A model generated the notes under the pieces. It was not told where the DNA came from and made no database searches. It saw nothing but the letters and a program-made list of their open reading frames with translations. A DNA stretch of 64,000 bases from Cernens ardua (lineage in GTDB: Bacteria; Pseudomonadota; Gammaproteobacteria; Pseudomonadales; Halomonadaceae), in NCBI RefSeq assembly GCF_051251085.1, contig NZ_JBPCZH010000003.1, positions 62,001-126,000 on the forward strand, in the 5' to 3' direction. Shown piece after piece: positions 9,042-17,327 of this stretch (position 1 is the stretch's first letter; the number at the start of each line of letters is the position of its first letter). The translations under genes were made by a program, and so were the position numbers.

Positions 9042-10016
9042 ATGCAACTTCTCGTATCCGGTATTTATATCAACGGTGATGACAACCTGAACATAGAGCT
9101 GGTATCCCCTACGGGTGAGCCACTCCCCGCATGTAGCCCGGGGGCTCATATCGATATACGCACACCATCGGGCATGTTGCGCCAGTACTCCATTTGCTTC
9201 CCACAGTCAGTCAATCAGCGGCAAGGCGCGGATCGATATCTAATCTGCATTCGTCAGCAAGTCACCGGTCGGGGCGGCTCAAGGTCACTTCATAGTGAGC
9301 TACGTGTACGGGATATTGTCGAAGCTTCCGAGCCACGGAACCTGTTTCCACTCCCCGACAACGCAGAAAAATACCTATTGTTTTCGGCAGGTATCGGGAT
9401 TACCCCCATCATTGGTATGGCACTTGAACTGGTCAATCGCGGGGCCAGCGTGGTCTGGCATCATTTCGAACAAAACGCAGGGCGGGTGGCTTTTCTTCAA
9501 GAGCTCACTCGTGCACCTCTGAACAATATCGTACACCTACACTTGAGCAGTGAAGGTGAAAGCTTCCGCACCCTGCATATTGATGAGCTGGACACCCCTA
9601 ATCCTGACACGACCATTATGGCCTGTGGCCCCAGCGGTTTCCTCACTCATCTGGCATCACGTATCGAAAGCTCGGGCTGGACAGCGGAGCAGCTTCATGT
9701 AGAACATTTTCAGGCGGCTTACACACCCAGTACAGCCGATGAGAACAATACCCCTTTCGAGGTAGAAATAGCCTCCTCTGGGCAAACGTTCACCATCGAG
9801 GCCAATCAGACCATTGCCGAAGTCCTCAACGACAATGGGGTGAATGTCGAGATTTCCTGTGGTCAGGGAATGTGTGGTACCTGCGTATGCGGCGTATTAA
9901 AGGGCCAACCAGATCATCGGGATATTATTCTGAGTCCTATGGAACGTGAAGCCAACGATGTCATGACCCTCTGCTGTTCACGCGCTAAAACCCCTCTTTT
10001 GGTACTGGATCTATGA
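9042..10016 (+). CDS. PDR/VanB family flavin-ferredoxin oxidoreductase
   Basis: A 324-residue class IA oxygenase reductase. It has an N-terminal flavin domain (RQYSIC at about 47), a pyridine-nucleotide domain (FSAGIGITPI at about 114) and a C-terminal plant-type [2Fe-2S] domain with Cys273, Cys278, Cys281 and Cys311. Such proteins pass electrons from NAD(P)H to a Rieske oxygenase, as in vanillate demethylase or phthalate dioxygenase. No Rieske oxygenase gene is visible nearby, which is odd; the partner may be elsewhere or a different type. It overlaps the next gene by four bases and heads the cluster. Confidence 0.88.
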   Translation: MQLLVSGIYINGDDNLNIELVSPTGEPLPACSPGAHIDIRTPSGMLRQYSICFPQSVNQRQGADRYLICIRQQVTGRGGSRSLHSELRVRDIVEASEPRNLFPLPDNAEKYLLFSAGIGITPIIGMALELVNRGASVVWHHFEQNAGRVAFLQELTRAPLNNIVHLHLSSEGESFRTLHIDELDTPNPDTTIMACGPSGFLTHLASRIESSGWTAEQLHVEHFQAAYTPSTADENNTPFEVEIASSGQTFTIEANQTIAEVLNDNGVNVEISCGQGMCGTCVCGVLKGQPDHRDIILSPMEREANDVMTLCCSRAKTPLLVLDL

Positions 10017-11224
10017 ATACCACGCTGACAGGCCTCAGGCTCCCCCGCTGGTTATTGGGAAACACATGGCCCACCCGGGCAGGGGAGCCCCTGCTTGCCC
10101 GCCTTGAAACAAGGGAGGGCCGCTTCACGTCCCTGGTACCAGATACGGGGGATGTCATCGGAGATCACCACTTTGGTGGAGCATTGGCGTTACCCCCGAC
10201 AGTAGAAGCTCATTGCCATCTTGATAAGGCTTTTTCCCGGCCAAGGCTGGGTCAACTTTCCCCCGGGCTGCTAAGTGCCATTGATGCTACGACGAGGGAT
10301 AGACAAAACTGGACGGCCGAAGATTTGCATCAACGTGCAGAAAGAGCACTGGAGCATGCATGGCATTCCGGTGTCAGGCATTTACGTACCCATATCGACT
10401 GGTGGGAAGACACTGCACCAGTCGCATGGAATGTGATCGCCGAGCTGGCACAGGCATGGCAATCACGCATGCATATTGAAAGAGTCGCGTTGGTACCACT
10501 GCCATTATATGCAGACAAAACGGCAACACAGCGTATAGTTCAGCAAATTGCGCAAAGTCAAAATGCGCTATTGGGTGGTTTTGTACATAGCTCCAATATT
10601 GAAGCATCAACCCTTAAACACTTGGTGGGCAGTGCGTGTGAACAGGGCATACCTCTGGATCTGCATGTTGATGAAGAACTGAATCCTGATGCACAGGGTG
10701 TGGCATTACTGGCAGAGCTCATGCAGCAGCACTCAGATGCGCCACCTCTTTGTATAGGGCACGCGTGTGCTTTGGCAGCCATGCCCCGAAGTAAAGCATT
10801 GAATATTCTGGACTCGCTGGCGAAAAGCAATATCAGCCTTGTCACATTACCCACTTCCAACCTTCTGTTACAGGATGCAGAAACAGGCAAAACGCCCCTC
10901 CAACGTGGGTTAACTCTCTACAAGGAAGCACGGGCACGAGATATCCCCGTCATGATCGCCAGTGACAATGTTCAGGATGCTTTTTATCCGTATGGTCAAC
11001 AGGACCCATTAGAGGCTTTCCAACTGGCAGTACCTACTCTCCAGCTGGAAAATCCGTTCGATGAAGACTCGAAATCCCTCTGCCATACGCCCTGGTTGAA
11101 AAATGCCAAGGATAATACATTCACATTAATCGGGTCTGAAGCTCGTTTGCTAGTGTTTGAAACAACAGAGGCAACTACCTGGCCCGCCGCACCAAAGCGG
11201 AGCGTCATGGATTTTTCCGGTTAA
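10013..11224 (+). CDS. Cytosine-deaminase-like amidohydrolase
   Basis: A 403-residue metal-dependent hydrolase of the amidohydrolase superfamily. The first metal motif is HCH (His67, His69) in VEAHCHLDK. Later landmarks are LHVDEE (near 220), the His of IGHACAL (near 245) and the metal Asp in ASDNVQDAFYPYG (near 320), the arrangement of bacterial cytosine deaminase and N-isopropylammelide hydrolase. It probably deaminates or opens a nitrogen heterocycle. It is translationally coupled (ATGA overlap) to the reductase. The exact substrate is not predictable. Confidence 0.82.
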   Translation: MNTTLTGLRLPRWLLGNTWPTRAGEPLLARLETREGRFTSLVPDTGDVIGDHHFGGALALPPTVEAHCHLDKAFSRPRLGQLSPGLLSAIDATTRDRQNWTAEDLHQRAERALEHAWHSGVRHLRTHIDWWEDTAPVAWNVIAELAQAWQSRMHIERVALVPLPLYADKTATQRIVQQIAQSQNALLGGFVHSSNIEASTLKHLVGSACEQGIPLDLHVDEELNPDAQGVALLAELMQQHSDAPPLCIGHACALAAMPRSKALNILDSLAKSNISLVTLPTSNLLLQDAETGKTPLQRGLTLYKEARARDIPVMIASDNVQDAFYPYGQQDPLEAFQLAVPTLQLENPFDEDSKSLCHTPWLKNAKDNTFTLIGSEARLLVFETTEATTWPAAPKRSVMDFSG

Positions 11225-11426
11225 GGAAACCCCATTTTCTTCACCACGTTGTTTCATTCGTTTATCGGCCTGAACCAACGTGGCACATGCATCGGTGAAG
11301 GAATCTTTATCACTACCGCATTCACAACAATGTTATAGCGAATATGGGCAACACGATTTCGACGTGTGATTTTAGACTCTACGTCTCGAATACACGTCTT
11401 TTTTACAACATCCAAGGAGTAATGGG

Positions 11427-11882
11427 ATGAGCAACATGGCAGCACCCCTGGCCAAATATGCGTCCTATCGTCGAGCAGGAGATTTTATCTTTCTTTCCGG
11501 CATTATTGCTGTAGACCCTGTGCAGAAAAAGATCGTCCGCGGATTTGATGACATCCCTGACGAGGTGGCGAATGCTATAGGCCGTACAGGTGAATTTTCC
11601 AGTGATTATCGTCAGGAAGCCATATTGGCACAAAGCTGGTACGTCCTCGAATCAATACGCAAAACCATCGAATCGGCGGGCGGTAGCATGAGCGACGTTT
11701 TCAAGCTGGTTCAGTACTTCAAGAATCTGGATCATTTCCCACAGTTCAGCCATGTGCGCAAAATGTTTTTTCCGGATCAGCCGCCCGTTTCAACGGTGGT
11801 AGAGGTGAGTGGTATGTTACCCAGCCCGGATATCGTTATTGAAGTGGAAGCCACCGCCTGGTTGCCTGAAAACCGTTCATAG
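11427..11882 (+). CDS. RidA-like protein lacking the catalytic arginine
   Basis: A 151-residue YjgF/YER057c/UK114 protein, longer than RidA (128) through an insertion after residue 28. RidA proteins hydrolyse reactive enamines and imines. The C-terminal strand reads VEVSGMLPSPDIVIEVEA; canonical RidA has VEVARLP, with the Arg that binds the substrate carboxylate. That Arg is missing here, as in the Rid4-Rid7 subfamilies, so general 2-aminoacrylate deaminase activity is unlikely and a pathway-specific role is more probable. A good AAGGAG box precedes the ATG. A gap of about 200 bases separates it from the amidohydrolase. Confidence 0.85.
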   Translation: MSNMAAPLAKYASYRRAGDFIFLSGIIAVDPVQKKIVRGFDDIPDEVANAIGRTGEFSSDYRQEAILAQSWYVLESIRKTIESAGGSMSDVFKLVQYFKNLDHFPQFSHVRKMFFPDQPPVSTVVEVSGMLPSPDIVIEVEATAWLPENRS

Positions 11883-11903
11883 CCTACGACAGGAGATACC
11901 TTC

Positions 11904-12761
11904 ATGTTGAATGGATACATCCCGGAAAATCGTTTCCTGCCCTATCTGAGCTGGACTCAGATCGCCAACCTCCCTGACAAAAAGAATACGGTGATCGTTC
12001 TACCTGTCGGTGCCATCGAACAACATGGTCCGCATTTGCCTGTAGCAGTGGATAGTGAAACGGCTTTTGCCATGGCGGGCAAGGCACTAGAGCGGCTTGA
12101 TGCAAGCATTCCCGCGTATGGCATTCCGCCATTGAGTTATGGAAAGTCGGATGAACACTTGCACTTCCCCGGCACCATCACGCTGACGGGGCCACTTTTC
12201 ATGGAGACCATTATTGAAATCGGTGAATCACTTTACCGGAGTGGATTCCGAAAATTGCTGGTCATCAATGGGCATGGGGGGCAGGTTGCACCGCTGGATA
12301 TGGCCGGCCGGGAACTGCGCCTGCGGCATGGTGACTTTATCTTCATTCACAAAGGCACATTTAACGTTCCTCACAATACTGAATTTGTGGATGAGTGGGA
12401 AAACACAACAGGCATGCATGCAGGGCACAAGGAAACTGCGCTGATGCAAGCGCTGATACCGCAACATGTTGATATGTCGAAAGCCGTTAACAATACCGTA
12501 CCACGTCTTGATATACCGACATTAAGTAGCGACAAGCCTCCCATGGCCTGGTGCTCCCGTGATTATGGCCCTACCGGTGTGATTGGCAACGCCACAGTGG
12601 CAACGGCCGAGGAAGGTAAACAGTTGGTAGATGATCTGGCCTCCTCCTGGGCGAAAGCCATTGCAGAAATGCATCATCTGCAATGGCCCGAGCGGACAGA
12701 AAATACGTGGGGCAAAGGACATTTTGAAGGTGACATCATGACACATGATAGCCTTGGCTAG
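11904..12761 (+). CDS. Creatininase family amide hydrolase
   Basis: A 285-residue metal-dependent amidohydrolase of the creatininase/formamide hydrolase family. Family motifs are clear: LPVGAIEQHGPHLP (about 34-47), with the metal-binding Glu and His, and INGHGGQ (about 122-128). Creatininase opens the creatinine ring and relatives such as ArfB and MftE act on other amides. It lies 21 bases after the RidA homologue with AGGAG upstream and probably takes a later hydrolytic step of the same pathway. Confidence 0.85.
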   Translation: MLNGYIPENRFLPYLSWTQIANLPDKKNTVIVLPVGAIEQHGPHLPVAVDSETAFAMAGKALERLDASIPAYGIPPLSYGKSDEHLHFPGTITLTGPLFMETIIEIGESLYRSGFRKLLVINGHGGQVAPLDMAGRELRLRHGDFIFIHKGTFNVPHNTEFVDEWENTTGMHAGHKETALMQALIPQHVDMSKAVNNTVPRLDIPTLSSDKPPMAWCSRDYGPTGVIGNATVATAEEGKQLVDDLASSWAKAIAEMHHLQWPERTENTWGKGHFEGDIMTHDSLG

Positions 12762-12951
12762 CGTGGGCTGGACTATAATTTGCATGTTTTTTGAAGGGGT
12801 TCTCAAACTGCCATCCTGTAAAGCACAGGTTGCCGCTTCGCACAGAACATGCTTCTTGAAAAGCGCTTGCTGAAAATAATGGCCAGGAGCCAAGGGTAGT
12901 GAACACTACATCACTTGAACAATAAATCAGCGCAAATAAAGGGTTTCCACC

Positions 12952-13980
12952 ATGAATAAGACACTGAACACTGCTCGGATTATCATCAAAGCACTGGCTG
13001 CAGGCTCTATGATTATCGGTGTAGCAGGTTGTAGCGGACACGACGGCGCGCAATCAGATACACAGGCTGACAAGTTCACACTACTGACCAACTGGTATGC
13101 ACAGGCAGAGCATGGCGGTTTTTATCAAGCTCAGGCGGAAGGGCTTTATAAAAAAGCAGGCCTTAATGTCAATATCCGCATGGGGGGACCTCAGATTAAC
13201 CCCTCACAGCTGCTGGCTGCGGGTAAAGCGCAATGCGCCATCACGAATGACGATATTTCGACCATGTCGGCTATTCAGCAAGGTGTCCCTATTACCATCG
13301 TTGCTACATCATTCCAGCGTGTACCGTTAGCGCTGATTGCTCATAGCGATGTAACCGATTTCAATCAATTGAAAACACGTACGATCCTTCTGGCGGAAGA
13401 TGCTCGGCAAGCCATCTGGCCCTGGTTGCAGAAGGATAAAGGGTTTAATAAAACCCAAACACGCCCCTATACCTTTAACGTGCAGCCCTTCATGGCCAGT
13501 GATCAGGTCGCTCAGCAAGGGTACGTCACCTCGGAGCCTTACGCCATCCAACAGGCAGGCGGTAAATTCAAGGTCTTCCCACTGGGACAGGAGGGCTATC
13601 CCTCTTACGGCAACGTCATCTCCTGCCGCAATGAGGTAATCAAACAGCACCCTCAGCAGGTAGAAGCCTTCATTCACGCCTCAATGCAGGGGATGAAGGA
13701 TTATTTGGCCAATCCTGCACAGGGCAATGCGCTTATCCAGAAAGCCAACCCCAACATGTCATCCGGTCAGTTGGCATACGGGATCAGCCAGCTCAAGAAA
13801 ACAGGACTGGTGGAAGGAGGGGATGCAGCCACCCAGGGTATTGGTGTGATTACGCCTCAGCGCCTACAGGCATCCTGGAATCTGGCCAAAGAGGTTGGAC
13901 TGGTGAAAGCAAACACAGATGTCTCGCTTAACCAGGTTTACACTACCAAATTCATCGATCAACACCCGGTACTGCCATGA
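12952..13980 (+). CDS. NMT1/THI5-type ABC transporter substrate-binding lipoprotein
   Basis: A 342-residue periplasmic binding protein anchored as a lipoprotein (lipobox VAGC at about 24-27). The start of the mature part, NWYAQAEHGGFYQAQAEGLYKKAGL, is cited here only by its core AEHGGFYQA; it is characteristic of the NMT1/THI5-like family that binds pyrimidine precursors, sulfonates or nitrate-like small molecules. With the ATPase and permease that follow it forms a complete importer. In this context the ligand is likely the heterocycle that the upstream hydrolases degrade. Its stop overlaps the ATPase start (ATGA). Confidence 0.87.
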   Translation: MNKTLNTARIIIKALAAGSMIIGVAGCSGHDGAQSDTQADKFTLLTNWYAQAEHGGFYQAQAEGLYKKAGLNVNIRMGGPQINPSQLLAAGKAQCAITNDDISTMSAIQQGVPITIVATSFQRVPLALIAHSDVTDFNQLKTRTILLAEDARQAIWPWLQKDKGFNKTQTRPYTFNVQPFMASDQVAQQGYVTSEPYAIQQAGGKFKVFPLGQEGYPSYGNVISCRNEVIKQHPQQVEAFIHASMQGMKDYLANPAQGNALIQKANPNMSSGQLAYGISQLKKTGLVEGGDAATQGIGVITPQRLQASWNLAKEVGLVKANTDVSLNQVYTTKFIDQHPVLP

Positions 13981-14786
13981 GTAATGTTGTCAATCATACC
14001 ACGCAGCAGGTTGCACCACCTGCCATAGAGGTACTCTCGGCAGAGAAAATATACCCTAATGGCACTCAGGCATTGCGTCCTGTCAATCTGACGATTGAGC
14101 AGGGAGAGTTTGTCAGCCTGTTAGGGCCATCCGGTTGTGGAAAAAGTACCCTGCTGAAGATGATGGCAGGGCTTTTGGAGCCTTCCGATGGCCGCTTGCT
14201 ACGATGGCGCGAGCCTATCTCCCGGAAAAACCAGCATGGCAAAAATCTGGCCTTTGTTTTTCAGGAAGCCACCCTTATGCCCTGGCACAATGTACACCGT
14301 AATGTGCGGTTACCGCTGGAGTTGGCTGGTGTAAAGAAGAGCGAAGCGGATGAACGAGTCGCACAAGTCCTCAAACTCGTGGGCCTTGACAAATTTGCCC
14401 ACGCGTTGCCCCGTGAACTTTCCGGTGGGATGCAGATGCGTGTCTCGATTGCACGCGGGCTAGTGGTAGATCCCAAGTTATTGTTGATGGATGAACCTTT
14501 CGGTGCGTTGGATGAAATAACACGTAACAAATTGGATGATGATCTCTTGTCGCTCTGGCGTGAAAAAGGACTTACGGTCTCATTCGTAACACACTCCATT
14601 GCCGAGGCAGTGTTTCTTTCCCAACGTATTATTGTGATGGCTGCGCGTCCCGGTCGTGTGGTGGAAGAGATCCGGATAGATGAACCTTATCCACGCACCG
14701 ATAAATTTCGTCTTTCATCACGTTTTGCAGAGCTTTCCATGCGTGTGCAGCAGTCTCTACTATCGGCAAGTCAGGCAGGAGCATAA
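13977..14786 (+). CDS. ABC transporter ATP-binding protein (SsuB/TauB/ThiZ type)
   Basis: A 269-residue ATPase with Walker A GPSGCGKST (about 52-60), the ABC signature LSGGMQMR, and Walker B LLLMDEPFGALD followed by the H-loop His in VTHSIAEA. It energises the importer formed with the lipoprotein upstream and the permease downstream. The gene overlaps its upstream neighbour by four bases and ends two bases before the permease. Confidence 0.92.
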   Translation: MSNVVNHTTQQVAPPAIEVLSAEKIYPNGTQALRPVNLTIEQGEFVSLLGPSGCGKSTLLKMMAGLLEPSDGRLLRWREPISRKNQHGKNLAFVFQEATLMPWHNVHRNVRLPLELAGVKKSEADERVAQVLKLVGLDKFAHALPRELSGGMQMRVSIARGLVVDPKLLLMDEPFGALDEITRNKLDDDLLSLWREKGLTVSFVTHSIAEAVFLSQRIIVMAARPGRVVEEIRIDEPYPRTDKFRLSSRFAELSMRVQQSLLSASQAGA

Positions 14787-14788
14787 TC

Positions 14789-15586
14789 ATGAGCACATCC
14801 AATCCGCGTATTCAGCGACATCTCCAGAAGATTGCGCTCCCTATCGTCATTGCCTGTGTCCTGATTGTGTTATGGCAGGCATTGATCGATATTTTCAAGG
14901 TACCTACCTATATTGTACCAAGTCCCGGGCGAACGGTGAGCAGCCTGTTCAATGATTGGCATCTACTGGGTTGGTCTGCATGGTACACACTTAAGGTTAC
15001 CCTGATGGCGCTCTGTAGCTCCGTCATCCTTGGGGTACTAATCTCCTTTGTGTTCGTGCAAAACCGCCTGATCGAAACCGCCCTGTTCCCTTACATAGTA
15101 CTTCTTCAGGTAACGCCGATAGTCGCCATCGCCCCCTTGATTATCATCTGGGTGAACAACACATTGGCAGCCCTTGTCGTCTGTGCAACGCTGGTGGCTA
15201 TATTTCCGGTTATCTCGAATACCACGCTTGGGTTACGGAGTGTCAACCCGGGGCTAATGGCTTACTTTCGCCTGCAAGGCGCATCACGCCTGCAAATATT
15301 GCTTCGCCTGCGTGTTCCAGCAGCGCTTCCTCATTTCTTTGCAGCCCTGCGTATTGCCTCCGGTTTGTCCCTGATTGGTGCGGTGGTGGCCGAGTTCGTC
15401 GCAGGTACAGGCGGAACAAATTCAGGTCTTGCCTTTCAGATACTTGAAGCCAGCTATCAGCTTGATATTCCCAGGATGTTTGCCGCGTTAGTGTTGATTT
15501 CAGCTATCGGGATCGGCCTTTTCCTGGTGACCTCTGCATTTTCACATATCGCCATTGGCCGCTGGCACGAAATAGACCAAAGCTAA
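14789..15586 (+). CDS. ABC transporter permease (SsuC/TauC type)
   Basis: A 265-residue inner-membrane protein with about six helices and the cytoplasmic EAA-like coupling motif near LQGASRLQILLRLRVPAALP. It is the membrane component of the three-gene importer. The N-terminal YIVPSPGRTVSSL segment is typical of this permease family. It is the last of the transporter genes; the FAD oxidase follows after 160 bases. Confidence 0.92.
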   Translation: MSTSNPRIQRHLQKIALPIVIACVLIVLWQALIDIFKVPTYIVPSPGRTVSSLFNDWHLLGWSAWYTLKVTLMALCSSVILGVLISFVFVQNRLIETALFPYIVLLQVTPIVAIAPLIIIWVNNTLAALVVCATLVAIFPVISNTTLGLRSVNPGLMAYFRLQGASRLQILLRLRVPAALPHFFAALRIASGLSLIGAVVAEFVAGTGGTNSGLAFQILEASYQLDIPRMFAALVLISAIGIGLFLVTSAFSHIAIGRWHEIDQS

Positions 15587-15745
15587 CCGGATCATATCAC
15601 TGCCGCTGGCTAAAGAAGATGGGAATTGTTCTATGCCAATACCTGCTTCGCCCTCATACCGGAAAGAAATCTCCAACCAAAGCTCACCCGATGATTTCTT
15701 TCATATCTGAACCACGCAATGATCTTTATTCGGAATAAATTTGTC

Positions 15746-17110
15746 ATGACTACATCCACACATACAGCACTGGAGAAAGTCATCGAGCAGACTTCAATGC
15801 TCGATTGGGTGACCAACAATGTACAACTGCGTCGCCTTTCCAAGGACTTCAGCTGGTTCAGTCCTGTTCTCAAGGATGAGCTGGAAGCATGCCAGGCCGA
15901 GGCTGCCGTTCGTCCACGTTCCGTCGAAGAGCTCAGTACTGTTATATCCCATTGTGTAAAAGAACAGATTGCCGTAACCATTCGTGGTGGAGGAAGTGGT
16001 AATTATGGGCAGGCCGTTCCTCTGAAAGGTGGAGTCATTATCGACATGAGTCGGTTGAATGCCCTCCTCCATTTACGAAATGGTATTGCACAGGCACAGG
16101 CAGGCATTCGCTTGATGGAGCTGGAGAAGGCCACACATCCAATGGGCTATGAGCTTCGCTGCATGCCTTCGACATTCCGCATGGCGACGCTGGGTGGATT
16201 CCTGTGTGGAGGCTTCGGAGGGGTCGGCTCAATCAACTATGGTCCTCTGGGCGCTAATGGTACTGTCCTTGGCGTTCGAATCATGACCATTGAAGAAGAG
16301 CCTCAAATACTCGAACTGGATGCAGAACAGGCACGGCACATTGCCCATGCTTACGGCACCAATGGCATCGTACTGGACATCAGACTGGCATTGGCACCCG
16401 CTCAATCATGGACAGAGCAACTAGTGACCTTCCCTGACCAACAACAGGCGTTAGATTTTGCTTTCGAGATAGCCCGTTCGCCGGGTATCAACAAACGGGA
16501 ACTGGCTTATTTCGAACCTGGCGTTCTGCGCTGCTTCACAGCCATTAACGGAGAGACCAGTGAGACTGACCATGCGGTTATACTGTCTGCCGACCTTCAA
16601 TCATTGCCTACTGTCGGTGCGTTGAGGGAGACACATGGCGGGACACTACGCATTCAACAGAGTGCAGATATTTCAACGCATTATGCAAATAGCCTCATCG
16701 AATATTGCTGGAATCACACTACCCTACATGCTCTTTCATACGACAGTGCTCAAACTTACCTACAGCTGATGTTCCCGGTCGGCAAAGAGCGGCAGTCCAT
16801 TGACCTCATGACAAAAGAATTCGGTACCGAGGTCATGCAGCATATCGAGTTTTTAAGAGGGGATGATGGGAATATATTTCTTGCAGGCCTGCCCATCGTC
16901 AAATTCACGACTAAAGAGCGACTGGTAGACATCATTGCTCGCCATCGTGAGTTAGGCATACAGGTTAATGATCCACATACCTACGAACTCGAAATGGGGA
17001 AACACGCCGGTAATTTCGATGCTGACATGCTAAAAATAAAGCGTACAAACGACCCGAACGGATTATTGAACCCCGGCAAAATGAAGAGTTTCGAGGTAAT
17101 AGAAGCCTAG
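15746..17110 (+). CDS. FAD-linked oxidase (GlcD/berberine-bridge fold)
   Basis: About 454 residues. The N-terminal FAD_binding_4 domain shows VTIRGGGSGNYGQ (about 75-87), the loop that holds the flavin pyrophosphate, and the C-terminus has DPNGLLNPGKM, typical of this family. It oxidises an alcohol, hydroxy acid or amine and passes electrons to oxygen or a carrier. The ATG at 15746 has GGAAT about ten bases upstream, whereas an in-frame ATG at 15719 has none. It closes the catabolic cluster and is followed by a strong terminator. Confidence 0.85.
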   Translation: MTTSTHTALEKVIEQTSMLDWVTNNVQLRRLSKDFSWFSPVLKDELEACQAEAAVRPRSVEELSTVISHCVKEQIAVTIRGGGSGNYGQAVPLKGGVIIDMSRLNALLHLRNGIAQAQAGIRLMELEKATHPMGYELRCMPSTFRMATLGGFLCGGFGGVGSINYGPLGANGTVLGVRIMTIEEEPQILELDAEQARHIAHAYGTNGIVLDIRLALAPAQSWTEQLVTFPDQQQALDFAFEIARSPGINKRELAYFEPGVLRCFTAINGETSETDHAVILSADLQSLPTVGALRETHGGTLRIQQSADISTHYANSLIEYCWNHTTLHALSYDSAQTYLQLMFPVGKERQSIDLMTKEFGTEVMQHIEFLRGDDGNIFLAGLPIVKFTTKERLVDIIARHRELGIQVNDPHTYELEMGKHAGNFDADMLKIKRTNDPNGLLNPGKMKSFEVIEA

Positions 17111-17203
17111 CCAAACTAGTACTAACGCTTTTTAGCCCCTCATTTTTCCTTTTGCCTTGGCTTTAACTGAAAACCATCAGGGCGTACTGAACAGAATGAA
17201 AAA

Positions 17204-17247
17204 AACAAGCCCCGCATCAGTCGGCACTGGCGCAGGGCTTGTTTTTT
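17204..17247. terminator. Bidirectional terminator
   Basis: The stem AACAAGCCC (17204-17212) pairs with GGGCTTGTT (17235-17243), followed by a T-run to 17247 and preceded by an A-run. It serves the convergent FAD oxidase (plus) and yejF (minus). Confidence 0.85.
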
Positions 17248-17327
17248 CGGAATGAGATCTGTTCAAAGCCAATTGTAATGGATACGAGCACTATTGGCCT
17301 GACTACAACAGACTGGCTTCAAATGCC

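Noticed and set aside
9042..10016. Vanillate demethylase or phthalate dioxygenase reductase assignment
   Set aside because: The family fits, but no oxygenase partner is present and the neighbours are nitrogen hydrolases, so no specific name is given.
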